DNA of 64,000 nucleotides, taken from the NCBI GenBank assembly GCA_014526335.1, contig JACTAT010000113.1:483858-547857 (forward strand). The letters run 5' to 3'. Below, in pieces: positions 22,638 to 34,134 of this stretch (position 1 is its first letter; each line of letters begins with the position of its first letter). A program made the position numbers and the translations under genes. The notes under the pieces were generated by a model that saw only the letters and a program-made list of their open reading frames with translations, was not told where the DNA came from and did no database searches. The stretch comes from Chrysaora quinquecirrha (lineage: Eukaryota > Cnidaria > Scyphozoa > Semaeostomeae > Pelagiidae).

Positions 22638-23858
22638 ACGTAGATCTCAATGAGATCGCCGAGTAACTCTCCATGTCTTGATTTTTGTGTTTCAGCTATG
22701 TTGCGCCTTCTTCAGCATCATACATATTTGTGTTTATTTGTCATGAATGGCGAATCAATAGAAATATAGGGGTAAAGAGGGGTTTATAGTATAAGAGTAT
22801 GATGAGGGCATAGAATGCCTGAATGTTGGTATGAAGCACCATACCAGCAGGCAGGTTATTCATATTCACTCAGTGCTCAGGGTTGCAGGTTCTATAGTGA
22901 GTATCTTTGTTTTCACGGAATGGTGGACCTTAGGAGAAGGGCCATAGTCACAGGTGCTGTGTGTGACTGTTCCGAACTGGAGACCTGGCCTTACTTTACT
23001 TACTTTCTTGCTGAGAAATAGACTTGGAGCAAATCTACTCTTTGGGTTGATCCAAGCCTATTTCTCGTCGGCCACTCTTGGGGTCATCCTGCACCTCTCT
23101 TGCACTTGACAAGAATTGCCCCCGGCCAGGTATTCTGTCACGATCATCAGGAATCTCGATTCAAATGTCAGAAAGCGTTTGAACTTTAAATACATGTTAA
23201 TGCGGTTATTTTGAATATACCACACTATTAATTAAGGCTCATATTTTTCATTAAAAATAAATAACATAACATTTACATCACAACCACTGATAATATTTCT
23301 TATCAAATAATAACTATAGGTAGATTACCACAGGTGCTGAAATCGCCATTCAGGTCATAAATGATTTAAGATCCATCTCAATACATATTTACTATAGTTT
23401 GATGTTTAGCTCAGTTGAGGGACTTTTCATGAGCTATTTTGGGTTAGCATCTTATTGAAATCATCAACTTTGGTTGCCCAGTCACAAATATCATTCAATC
23501 AAGCAAAAAGATTCGTAAACCAATGCTCCCGCCAGGCTCCCACCCAGGCACCAATGCTCTCTGTTTCAGAATACCGTAGCAACTAGTAATAGTATTCGCC
23601 TTTTCGACTGACAATAACGGTTGCCATTGCCAATTTTTTTTACATTTTCAAGCTCCTCAAATTCCTCAGTTCCTCAGTTCCACAGTTCCAAAGATATAGG
23701 GTTATTGAAAGGACCTCCAGAATTTCACAGTCGTTCCACTAGCATCAAGACCATCAGAAGGAATCTTAGATTTTGGGTGGGGGGCTGATGAACTTAAAAG
23801 TACTTGATGACGTATTGATTCTATGACATCATACTATTGTTTTCAAAATTATTGGGGC
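22638..23858. other. Spacer with dispersed repeat fragment
   Basis: About 22810-23160 looks like an old transposon fragment: its 22936-22998 part matches 2290-2360 in reverse. No coding domain is recognised. The remainder (23160-23858) shows no structure. Confidence 0.4.
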
Positions 23859-23859
23859 G

Positions 23860-24225
23860 CTGAAACTTCGAAATGCATGATGGCAAATTGTTTATCTTGG
23901 GATATTTGCAGACAAAGGACAACGAAGTCTTGACAAATATTGTTTAAAAGGCTTTGTAAATCTTATTGAATATTGTAATGAAACCTCGAAATGCATGATG
24001 GGGAAAGGTGCATCTTGGGATATTTGCTGACCAAGGGCAACGAAGTCTTGACAAATATTGTTTCACAGGCTTTGTAAATCTTTTTGAATATTGTAATGAA
24101 ACTTCAAAGAGCATGATGGGATGAGATATGGTGCATCTTGGGATATTTCCAGGCTGACGGTAATTAATTTTGCCAAATTCCGTTTCAAAGGCTTCGGAAA
24201 TGTCATTGAACACTGTTATGAATAA
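23860..24225. repeat. Tandem repeat of about 118 bp, three copies
   Basis: Each copy contains GAAACTTCGAAATGCATGAT (or a close variant), GCATCTTGGGATATTTGC, AACGAAGTCTTGACAAATAT and GGCTTTGTAAATCTT. The third copy is more divergent. Confidence 0.85.
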
Positions 24226-24525
24226 TTTCTATTCGCAAAGACTTCAAAATTGACCGCGCGTGTTTAATAATTCAGTGCACTCCTACCCTAAAAGCCACTT
24301 CTCTAACACTAATAATTATGAGTTCACACTACTTTTCACAGTATAAACATCGACAAGGCTGCATATATTTGCATATTCGATCTTATCACTTAAATTCGAA
24401 GATCCTGCGCACGCTCGTACATGGATTTATTATAAAAACAGGGGGGGGGGGACTTAATGGTTTGAGAAAATTTTTGCAGTCGTTAAGATGGGTTATTTTG
24501 ATACAACAAAATAAAAACAACTTAC

Positions 24526-25326
24526 CCTTAATAAACTGCCTCCATCGCATGCCAAAATAGACTTAAATAGAAAGAGAATTTGAACGTATAAAATAACCAA
24601 AAGCTTGTTTAATTTGCATTTAAATGATTATGATGATGATTATGGTGGTGGTGGTGGTGGTGGTGGTGGTGGTGGTGGTGGTAATGATGGTGATCATGAA
24701 GAAGATGAAGATGAAGGTGACAATCAGGGCGAAGCAACAATGCTAATAATAATGATGACGTCGATGGTGATGATGCTGATAATGCTGATGATAATGAAGA
24801 CAGTGATGAAGATGATGACGGCGATTGAAATGATGATGACGACGATGGTGATAAGGATGGTGATGATGATGGTGATGATGTGATGATTACGATGGTTGTG
24901 CTAGTGGTGATCGAGAGGCAATTCAATCCTCAAAAAGGTCTACGAGATTTCTATGAAAACGAAATGATTTCCAAAGGATTTCTGTGAAAACAATCGGTTT
25001 TCTAGCAAAGGTGTACGAGATTTCAAGGAATGAATCGCCCCTCGGTGGCGATTATCATTATGATGGTGATAAGGATGATGATGATGAAGATGAAGATGTT
25101 GACGATGATGATGGTGAAGACGATAACGATAATGATAACGATAATGATAATGATAATGATAATGATAATGTTAATGATAATGTTAATGATAATGTTAATG
25201 ATAATGTTAATGATAATGTTAATGATAATGTTAATGTTAATGATACAGATAATGATAATGATAATGATAATGATAATGATAACGATAATTATAATGATAA
25301 TGATAACAATAATGATAATGATAATG

Positions 25327-25385
<59 letters not shown>

Positions 25386-26365
25386 GCTAATGATAATGAT
25401 AATGTTAATGATGATGACGATGATGATGATGATGATGATGATAATGATAATGATAATGATAATGATAATGATAATGACAATGATAATGATGTTGATAATG
25501 TTAATGATGTTTACGATGATTTTAATATTGGTAATGATTATGATGATGAAGATGGTGATTGGTGATACTAATGATACTTATAATGATACTTATAATGATG
25601 ATACCAATGATGGCGACAAACAACATGTGACAATAATCATAATCATTGATAGAAAACTCACCAAGGACTTGGTTCTTCTTCTCCTTCTGTTGTAACCTTT
25701 ATTTCTTTCTCTAAATCGAAAAAAAGCAAAATAAAATCAACAGCATGTTTTAAAATCTAAGCTAGCTAAGATTTCTTTGGCGTATATAGAAACTAAAAAC
25801 TATACTCATTGCTTTTAGATAACTTCAGCTTCATTTTCGTTTTCTCAATTTCAGTTTCGAATTTCTATCAACCTATCCTGTTCAAGACAACGATAAAGCA
25901 ATTGATTTTCAGCCACAAAGGCTCTCTTTTTGATCCTTTTCAAAACCTTGCATTTTCGGATTAAACTGTATATCCCTTCAAAGTTCTCCTTTTTTGCTGA
26001 AAACCTGAGAAGAGCACCTGTGCAACCTGCTTGCAGGATCTGTAATCAGTTCTTATCTGCTAAAAACTGTTACTTGGGATGAACGAAGCATGCTTTCACT
26101 GAGAGGGAATCCAATCAGATCCAATTAAGAAGGGATCAATTCTCGTGGAAAGTCCAGGTGGTTGAAAAAATACGAGGATTAATTAGCAAAAAACTGCTGC
26201 TCGTTCTTCAGTCGAAGAAATATGATTTTCACCACTAAGTGGTCCAATGTCCACGCTTCAAAGAAATCGAGTAAAGAAACCACCGTAACGGTGATGATGA
26301 TGATGATGCTAATGATGTTGATGAAGGTGGTGATGATGGCGATGATAGTAAGGATGATGATGATT

Positions 26366-26408
<43 letters not shown>

Positions 26409-28375
26409 CGATCATGATGGTGATGATGTATGAAATGATGGTGACGATGCTGGTCTAATTATGAAAGTGATGATGGTAATGATGGCGGTTACAGATGATG
26501 AGAATGACGACGATTATGATTATGTACATAAATACGAAATCTTACCTGATGAATAAAGATGTTCTATTTAAATGATGCATTTCACCAAACTGATTTTCTT
26601 CTTGGTACAGCGTTGATATTAAAGTAATTAATTTTACAAATCTTCGTTCACTATTGTCTCTAGAGTAAATATATGTTACATTAAGAAGGTAGGACTTATA
26701 CTAAAAATAAGGCAAAATAACGCAAGCTTACTGATCGCTCTTAGCTCAATGCAGTATGCCCAATATGTGAGAAGTAGATTGTCCCAATGTCCCATAAAAA
26801 AACCAGCAGTGCTTTGTACAAACTACAACCCTCTCCACTGGGGTCCATATCAACTATTGCAAAACATAATCCCAACTGCACAAACGAATTATTGTAAGAC
26901 TGAAATAATTCAAGAGAATTCCGCTTTTTCCATTAAAGACTAATAAGACTGCGTCAAGTGAGTCGAGTTGATGCGATTCCGCATTGGAAAGAGTACAGTA
27001 TATGTGACGTCATTCTGACAACACCGCGTTTGCCTGTGAGATGGAAGGATTTTAGCCTTTGGAAGCTAAGACAAGGGGGGTGGCACAGAAGAGTAACATC
27101 ATCAACGTTCCGAGTAAATTCTCATGAAGTTCTTTCAACATAACTACTGTACATCCAAGGCAATGTGACGTTATTGTTGGTTCCCCAATGCACTCAGTAA
27201 TCCCAGAAGGCAAGTAGTTGCTGTTGTTGTTGTCAATGATAGATGTGAATATAAGAAGCAATAGGGACACATGGAGCGAGTCGAGTGCCAAGTTTGCTCT
27301 AGAGGCTATTTCGCTTCATTCCGATTATCTCTAGAACGCCTCACTTTCGGGACCCTTGCAGAAGCCCTGTGAGACTACTGCAAATATCACAAACATTTGT
27401 ATGGGGAGGAGTGGTCTCTCATCTTCTGCTCATGGGTTGGTGGATGTGAAATTTTTCTCATAGATGTAAACAAGACAGGTTCTTGGAAAGGTCAAATTTG
27501 AGTTTTTGAGGCTCAAAATTGCGACAGCACACTTAAGATGAACTTAAAGAATGAATTTTGACAAACCTACTTTCATATGCTAAGAGAAACACAGAGTTCT
27601 AAAGTGAAACAAAAGTGTTTTTGCGATCTATGATAACAAAAGATTTTGCGATCTATGATAGCAAAACAAATAAAACTTGTGACGTTTCTTTGGATAAAAC
27701 GATGTCCAGAAATTGCATAACGATTTCGCAGTGAAACTGTCGGTATTGTCGTGATCGTCGGCATTGTCGTGGTGTTGTCGGTACTGCCTTCAGCATTTGC
27801 AAACTGGTGGCCATCCTAGCTGTAACAGCTTCTTAAAAATCATCCCCAAAATATCCTTTGTTGGTAAACAAAGCTAATTTTAGCAACAATGAAACTAAAC
27901 TGCGAAACTGAGTTCTTTTTCGAGTCCAGAACATTTCCGTTGATCTCTTTCAACTTGAAAAAGAATGCCATGAAGTCTTTGAAGTAGCTAACGGATTTCG
28001 TTTGACTCATCTAAAGACGCTACAGATTTCTTTCTGAAATGCAATACTGTAACTGCATATATAATTATTGAGGGATATTGTCGTCCTGTGCAGCTAGAAT
28101 CACAGCTAAGACTGATTACACTCTTGATCTGGCTACTGTGTTCTTTTAAAGCACTTCTTGACTGCAAAATGCGATACAAACGAACTGCTCAAATTAAAAC
28201 AAAGAGCTACACGATAAAATAGGCAAACATACCTTCAAAAATCGACGCTGATAATAACTTTTATCCAATTTGCCATCTCTAGACTCTAAAGTCCATTTCT
28301 CACAATTCTCAAGGTTTCTTCGCACGTTATAAGAAGTTTGATAAAGGAGATGATGATACACGGCAAAGAATAACG
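24526..28375 (-). CDS. Unrecognised multi-exon gene (five phase-matched exons)
   Basis: Minus-strand exons, 5' to 3': 28233-28375, 26732-26822, 26546-26657, 25662-25710 and 24526-24561. All have GT donors (GTATGT, GTAAGC, GTAAGA, GTGAGT, GTAAGT) and AG acceptors, and the reading frame is continuous across every junction. The protein includes YHHLLYQTSYNVRRNLENC, DKSYYQRRFLKFVQS, GHWDNLLLTYWAYCIELRA, RRFVKLITLISTLYQEENQ, then a strongly basic RERNKGYNRRRRRTKSL that could be a nuclear-localisation or membrane-binding patch. The first part looks helical and rich in aromatic residues. I do not recognise a domain. The 5' start was not found (a retrotransposon sits at 28897). The chain ends in phase 0 at 24526, compatible with the first recognised GRAM exon near 20395, so these may be 5' exons of that gene. 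The alternative is a separate gene with its end undetected. Confidence 0.55.
24635..24900. repeat. GGT / GATGAT trinucleotide microsatellite
   Basis: (GGT)n of about 12 units followed by degenerate (GAT)n. It lies in the intron of the unrecognised gene. Long Gly/Asp or Met-rich frames across it are artefacts of the repeat. Confidence 0.95.
24912..25044. mobile_element. hAT-type MITE (copy C)
   Basis: The ends CGAGAGGCAATTCAATCC and GGAATGAATCGCCCCTCG surround CTACGAGATTTCTATGAAAA and GGTGTACGAGATTTC. The flanks GTGGTGAT (24904-24911) and GTGGCGAT (25045-25052) match at 7 of 8 positions. Confidence 0.8.
25060..25570. repeat. GATAAT hexanucleotide microsatellite
   Basis: About 500 bp of (GATAAT)n with interspersed GTTAAT and GATGAT units. 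It directly abuts MITE copy C and is intronic to the unrecognised gene. Confidence 0.95.
26290..26450. repeat. GAT trinucleotide microsatellite
   Basis: (GATGAT)n, third of three GAT-type tracts within 2 kb, also intronic. Confidence 0.93.
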
Positions 28376-28896
28376 CTGAAATTTTCGGCCTAATTGCTGG
28401 CTCATCGATTCAGCAAGCTGCAAGCAGCACAGCTGAGTTTATTATTTTGATAACTGTTAGAACAATTAAAATTCGTGTCGTGAACCTGCTTTAAACACCA
28501 GGTGATCTGCTTCTATATTATTGATTGCAATACTCAATGCTAAAACACGGAATGAATTCTTCTTTGGTAAACAATTAACAGGACCAGCAAAGAACCTGTT
28601 CCATGTTTTCCGAAAAGAAATAAGCGTTCTGTGAATGCAAGCGGGAATTCATGCACTTTGGTTTTTATGTTTCACGTGACTGTTTCGCGTTTAAACTTGC
28701 GATCTTCACCGCTCAGTTGCGAGGGAAAATCGATGCTGCAGTCAAGAATCTATGCAGCGCGGCCAAGAATCTATGCGGCGCGGCGTCCTCGATTAGGACC
28801 AATTTTGCTTTGGGATTTTGGTAAACTTGGGATTCGTGTAGACTTATTACGCGAGTTTCAGCTCATTAAATCTAGACCAGCATCAACCACAGCAAC

Positions 28897-29070
28897 TGTG
28901 AAGCACAGAAAGAGACAGTCGTGTACTTTATACATAAATATATACAAAACAACCTTAAATTCAAAACGTGACTTTACGTGAACTTGGCTAACTACAACAA
29001 GACTAAAAACTAAGAATAAGAGAACAGGAAAAAGCGTCTTATCACGTGATCTCGTGCCCAGTACTTGACA
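28897..29070 (-). repeat. BEL element 3' LTR
   Basis: A 174-bp direct repeat of 34844-35017, TG...CA termini, preceded by the target duplication GCAAC. Confidence 0.95.
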
Positions 29071-29091
29071 CACTGGGGGCCGGGCGAAAAG

Positions 29092-32000
29092 CTAATCTTG
29101 CGACATATCGATTAGATGTGCCTGGATAGTGTCCCTTGCAGCAACAGCTGCTCTTCGAGGTAGACGACGATGGTTATCCTCTTCTTCTGATTGTTCGAAA
29201 GCAGAATTAATATCATTGTCTTTAGAACTATTTACAAAAGTGTCATTAACGTTGAGTTCCACTGGGTATAACTTCACCAGTGATCGTGCAGTTGTTCCTT
29301 TCGAATTTCGGACGACAGCGGCTCGACATAATCCATCATGTCCCAGAATCAAATCCTCGATAACTCCTAGATCCCAACGATGTCGTGGCGTATCAGTGTC
29401 GGCGATGAGAACAATGTCTCCAACTTTGACTACATTCTGCGAAACGTTGTGTTTGTTATTCTGATACGAATGAGTTTCGCGAAGCAACGAGAGGTATTCC
29501 TTCTGAAAACGGTGCAGAAAATGCTGATATAGTGTAGTACGACGATGCTGTGCACGTGAGATAGCATCAGCGTCACCGAAGGTGGGATCGTATTCTGCAG
29601 TGTCAAGAGAAGGGTGAGGTAACGAAGTGACGTTGAAGCCGAATAACAGATGACTAGGAGTAAGCGGTTGTAAGTCATGGACATCAGAGTTGATTGAAGT
29701 AAGCGGACGATCGTTCAAGACGGCTTGAATTTCTTTAATCAGAGTGTATAATTCTGGTAGTGAAATCAACGAGCGACCTAAGACTTTCTTCAAGGACGTT
29801 TTAGTTAATCCGATTAGTCTTTCGTAAACACCACCCCAATGGGGGCTACGAGCTGGTATATACAAAAAGCGAATGCGTTTCTGAGCGAAAGTGCGCTGAA
29901 CAGCTAAAGAATCAAAGTTTGACAACAGAGTCTGCAAGTCTTGATCTGCACGCTTAAACGTTTGAGCGTTATCGGATAAGATGAGCTGCGGTGTCGAAAA
30001 AACGCTGCAATGACGACGGAAGGCTTGTAAAAACGATGACGTTGTGAGATCTTCGACGATTTCGAGATTCAATGCTCGTGTAGTGAGGCATGTGAATAAA
30101 CATATGTATACCTTAACATGATCACCTGAACGATCTTTGACAGTCAAATGTCCAGTAAAATCGACACCAATGTTCGAAAATGGGCGTACGGACGTGTCCT
30201 GGCGAAATTTAGGTAGTCCTGGTGACGTAGGAAGTGTATAATGACGACCTGTTACCTTTTTACATTGAACACATTTGCGAAGCAGACGGCGAATCGTAGC
30301 GCGGGCGGCGGGAACCCAGAAACGATTGCGTAAAGCGACGATAGTCCCTCCAACACCGATATGATGCATGCGGTGATGGGAATCCAGAATCAAGAGATTC
30401 GTAAAGCGAGAGCTGCGTGGCAGCAAAATAAGCGAAGATTCGAGTGCAAATCGGCCTATAGTGCGAATTAGACCATTATCATCTAGAAACAAATTTAATT
30501 GACGAACAATAGGTGGGATAGCACCCCTAGCATTTGTATCTTTAGAAGAAAGATAATCAACTACCTGCGGGTAGTATTGGCGTTGCTGTTGTCTAAGCCA
30601 TTCATTTTCAACGAGTGCGAGCTCTGCAGCGGTGGGGGGTCCTTTAACTCCCGTGCGATTACAAAAACGAGAAACATAGACGGAAGTCCCAAGCAAATGA
30701 GAATACGTGTTAAAGCGGTCTAAATCGGTGACGTTACAAATGCTACGTGAGTTTTCATGCGTTAAATGCTCTTGAGCAACAGCAGTCATTACTGTAGTCG
30801 AATCCGGTTGTAACTTAGGCCATTTCGGCCATAATGATTTATCTATGATCCAAGACGGACCATGGTTCCACAAAGTGGACGTTTGAAGCGTAAGTGCTGA
30901 GCAACCACGTGAGACGAGATCAGCAGGATTTTCCTGAGAAGGGGTATGGCCCCAGAATGACGATTCGAATAAACGATTAATAGCATCAACCTTGTTCTGG
31001 ACAAACTGTTTAAGCTTACGATTAGAGCTTAGCCAATACAAAGCAATTTCTGAATCGGTCCAAAGATGAACAGATACCTGATGGAAATCTTTCTTGATGA
31101 TATCGAGGAGACTAGCGCAAAATTGAGCTCCGAGAAGCATAGCACTAAGTTCCAATTGTGGAATGGTGAGACTCTTACTGCGGGGAGCTAGTTTCGATTT
31201 GGAACCCAACAAGAAACTTTGAGATCCTTGTGATAGGTACGCGGTGGCACCCATGGCGTTTTTACTAGCATCGGTGAAAACATGCAACGAGACAGGTTGA
31301 TGGCGATCGAAATTGATCCATCGAGGAAACTGAATACGTGAAACTGAATTTAATTCTTTCTCGATCCTAAGCCATTCAGCTACTTTTGCAGGGGGTAACG
31401 GTTGATCCCAGCCAAATTTTTCTTCCCATAAGCCTGCTATGAATATTCGAGCGGTAATAGCAGTGGGTAAAACGAATCCAAGAGGATCATACAACTGACT
31501 AGCCATGCTTAGAACCTTACGTTTTGTTAGAGAGGCGTTATTGGAAGCGAAATTGTGTTCTTGAAACGAAATACTGTCAGATTCACTGTTCCATGAAAGA
31601 CCTAGTACTGAAATTATCGGGGACTGGGTACCAGTGTTATTATCGGCGATTGTTTTACGCAGTGAGTCAGAATTAGTGCACCATTGACGTAAGACGAAAT
31701 TTCCTTTTTCCATAATTTCGCGCGCTTCGTGAAAATAAGATTCTGCGGCAGCCTCGTTTTCGACCCCAGATAAGAGGTTATCTACGTAAAGTTTCTGCGA
31801 CATGTCTACCGCAACTGGTGAATCGAATTTATTCAAATGCTCAAGCAAAACGGCACCTAATGACATAGGGCTACTAGTATGACCGAAAACAATTGTGGTA
31901 TACGAATAAACACAGATCTCTTTCGAAGGGTCATTGTCCTTGTACCATAGGAAACGAACGAAAGGTCGATCTTCCTCCCTGAGCTTGATATTCAAGAACG

Positions 32001-34083
32001 CCCGTTGGATATCGGCCACAAATGCAACTTGTGGAAAGCGAAAGCGAAGCAATAATTCGTTGAGGTTATTCAAAAGGCAAGGACCTGTATAAAGACAATC
32101 ATTCAGGCTGACTTTGCCTGAATTAGCGGCGAAAACGATTCTGAGGGGCGTGGTCTCAGAGTCCTTGAGAACGAAAAAATGCGGTAAATAATGGCACCCC
32201 TGTTCGGGCCATGGTTCTGATAAATCCGATAATTCTTCGATATATCCCTTGTTTAAATGCTCTGCCATAACATTACAATATGCGTCCATGAGACCCAGTT
32301 TGTTCAAACGAAAAGTGACTTGATTCAAACGTTGTTTGCAAAGATTCAAATTGGACGGCAAAGGTGGGTGATTTTCTTTCCAGGGCAGGGGGGCAAAATA
32401 TTGACCATTTCGAAATTCAATCTTTTGACGATAATCATGAAGAAATTCGTTTGAATTCGTGTGTGTGTCAGAATCGGAAACGTGAGATTGGTTTTGAAAA
32501 AGACGATCGAGCTGAATAAACAATTCAGTATTGTCAATAAGATTTTCAATGCGTATTGATGACTCAGATGTTGCAGTTTTAGTTTCTTGTGAATTCGAGC
32601 TAATCTCTTTGATTTCCTGCTTAGCAGGGCAAATGAAATCAGATGAAACATTTTTTGGCAATGGGCCTGACACGATAAAACCAAATTTAGAATTCTGAAT
32701 AAGCGGTTCCGTAGAACTAGCATCAATTGCGCCGAGAAAACGATACGCGGCATCCGCCCCTAGGAGAATATCAACAACGAAACTGTTTTCGTGGAAATCG
32801 TTGGCTAAATTCAACTCTTGAAGACGGGGGTGTGATTTGATATCGGAGCACCCAAAATGATTCAAAGGCTTGACTATTTCTTCGGACATTAAAACACGGA
32901 CAGATTCGATACCGGTTGGAGTTTCTAAACCAATCATAGTTACACCATAATTATGTTCAGTTACGTTACCACCAAAACCAGAGACAGATAATAGTTCATA
33001 AGAACTCGGTGTTAAGCCTAACTTTGACGCAAAATCTGTACGAACATAGCTACGTTGAGAACCTTCATCAAAAAATATTCTCGCTGTTAGTTTCTTATCA
33101 TTAGAAACAGCTATGGCTTTGGCAGTTTTTAAGAGTATAGTAGCGCTTGAAGAAATTTCAGAGACTTTAGAGTCAGACGTAGAATTGAGTTGAACAGAGT
33201 CGATATTCAAGTTATTACTCAAAGTTTCCTTGTTTTTAACAACAAAGGACGATTTATCCATGACAGATGAAGACGAAAAAGTATCACATGGATTAAACGA
33301 ATTGATTTCATTGATATTCAATACGGGAGTAGAATGCGGAAATACGGAGGCGCAGTTTGACGTAACAGTCTGACTTGGTGCGTCAGATACGTTGGGCGTT
33401 GTGTCTGTAGCGGACGTTGTGGGCGATGAATCGTTTAAGATCACAGCGGCGTTTGTGTTGACTCGAGACGGGGGTTGTCTGTTCGTAGCTGTGTTTCGTC
33501 GTGAATTATCGTTTGTTGCGTTAGTATGAATGCGAATTCCGTGGAGACCCGTATGATGTTTTCCTTTGCATTTAGCACAACGGCCTCTTGCAGTACAATT
33601 GGCGACACGATGGCCAGAATATAAACAGTTCAGACAGAGTTTGTTACGAATAACCGTAGTTGTCTTGTCGTTAGCGGGCATGGGGCACTGTGAGGCGGCG
33701 TGTGGCCCCTTACAAAGTTGGCAACGTGAATTGACGGTTGTAGCAAGCGTACTCGTGGTGGCCAGAGGCCCTGGGGTTTCGTAGCGTGACGGGGGTGGGT
33801 GAATGGCTTGAGAGTCGTTAACGGCTTGTGACTGTTCTTCACGGTTTATAAAGTCTTTGAGACCTTTCGTGAAAAGTTGCAAATCGAAATGCGGTCCTTT
33901 ACCACAATCCCCAATAGATTTTCTTACTTTGGGTGGAAGCTTTTCCTCTAAGATGGGTATGATAAAGGGAGCACAGGCGTCGACGTCTATCTGTAAGGCT
34001 TCTAATGAACGTATGTCCCCCATTAGAGAATTGTAAAATTGCCTGAGGCTAGAGGCCAGAAGGGCAGGCTTCGGCATCCTCAA
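29092..34083 (-). CDS. pol: BEL/Pao Pol (with end of Gag)
   Basis: One long minus-strand frame of 1663 codons. In order: the tail of the Gag capsid region; zinc knuckles (CQLCKGPHAASQC, CLNCLYSGHRVANC, CAKCKGKHHTGLH) at about 120-180; an aspartic protease (FFDEGSQRSYV) near 340; reverse transcriptase at about 600-830 (VADIQRAFLNIKL, LYVDNLLSG); RNase H near 990 (HVFTDASKNAMGA, ending NPADLVSRG); integrase at about 1240-1480 with the HHCC finger (HHRMHHIG, CVQCKK) and the D-D-E residues in VDFTGHL, LILSDNAQTF and HWGGVYERLIG; then the BEL-type C-terminal domain (VGDIVLIADTDTPRHRWDLG). The RT active-site box is YVDN instead of YVDD. The frame is open to the stop at 29092. It is in the same frame as Gag, separated by a single TAG (34135-34137). 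Confidence 0.93.
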   Translation of the reverse strand: MRMPKPALLASSLRQFYNSLMGDIRSLEALQIDVDACAPFIIPILEEKLPPKVRKSIGDCGKGPHFDLQLFTKGLKDFINREEQSQAVNDSQAIHPPPSRYETPGPLATTSTLATTVNSRCQLCKGPHAASQCPMPANDKTTTVIRNKLCLNCLYSGHRVANCTARGRCAKCKGKHHTGLHGIRIHTNATNDNSRRNTATNRQPPSRVNTNAAVILNDSSPTTSATDTTPNVSDAPSQTVTSNCASVFPHSTPVLNINEINSFNPCDTFSSSSVMDKSSFVVKNKETLSNNLNIDSVQLNSTSDSKVSEISSSATILLKTAKAIAVSNDKKLTARIFFDEGSQRSYVRTDFASKLGLTPSSYELLSVSGFGGNVTEHNYGVTMIGLETPTGIESVRVLMSEEIVKPLNHFGCSDIKSHPRLQELNLANDFHENSFVVDILLGADAAYRFLGAIDASSTEPLIQNSKFGFIVSGPLPKNVSSDFICPAKQEIKEISSNSQETKTATSESSIRIENLIDNTELFIQLDRLFQNQSHVSDSDTHTNSNEFLHDYRQKIEFRNGQYFAPLPWKENHPPLPSNLNLCKQRLNQVTFRLNKLGLMDAYCNVMAEHLNKGYIEELSDLSEPWPEQGCHYLPHFFVLKDSETTPLRIVFAANSGKVSLNDCLYTGPCLLNNLNELLLRFRFPQVAFVADIQRAFLNIKLREEDRPFVRFLWYKDNDPSKEICVYSYTTIVFGHTSSPMSLGAVLLEHLNKFDSPVAVDMSQKLYVDNLLSGVENEAAAESYFHEAREIMEKGNFVLRQWCTNSDSLRKTIADNNTGTQSPIISVLGLSWNSESDSISFQEHNFASNNASLTKRKVLSMASQLYDPLGFVLPTAITARIFIAGLWEEKFGWDQPLPPAKVAEWLRIEKELNSVSRIQFPRWINFDRHQPVSLHVFTDASKNAMGATAYLSQGSQSFLLGSKSKLAPRSKSLTIPQLELSAMLLGAQFCASLLDIIKKDFHQVSVHLWTDSEIALYWLSSNRKLKQFVQNKVDAINRLFESSFWGHTPSQENPADLVSRGCSALTLQTSTLWNHGPSWIIDKSLWPKWPKLQPDSTTVMTAVAQEHLTHENSRSICNVTDLDRFNTYSHLLGTSVYVSRFCNRTGVKGPPTAAELALVENEWLRQQQRQYYPQVVDYLSSKDTNARGAIPPIVRQLNLFLDDNGLIRTIGRFALESSLILLPRSSRFTNLLILDSHHRMHHIGVGGTIVALRNRFWVPAARATIRRLLRKCVQCKKVTGRHYTLPTSPGLPKFRQDTSVRPFSNIGVDFTGHLTVKDRSGDHVKVYICLFTCLTTRALNLEIVEDLTTSSFLQAFRRHCSVFSTPQLILSDNAQTFKRADQDLQTLLSNFDSLAVQRTFAQKRIRFLYIPARSPHWGGVYERLIGLTKTSLKKVLGRSLISLPELYTLIKEIQAVLNDRPLTSINSDVHDLQPLTPSHLLFGFNVTSLPHPSLDTAEYDPTFGDADAISRAQHRRTTLYQHFLHRFQKEYLSLLRETHSYQNNKHNVSQNVVKVGDIVLIADTDTPRHRWDLGVIEDLILGHDGLCRAAVVRNSKGTTARSLVKLYPVELNVNDTFVNSSKDNDINSAFEQSEEEDNHRRLPRRAAVAARDTIQAHLIDMSQD

Positions 34084-34134
34084 TAGATTATTTACGTGGG
34101 CCCGAATGATGCGTCTTGGCAGACCGAAATTTTC

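Noticed and set aside
24984..25695. Asn/Asp-rich and Ile/Met-rich frames of about 200 codons
   Set aside because: Translations of (GATAAT)n in different frames, between phase-matched minus-strand exons.
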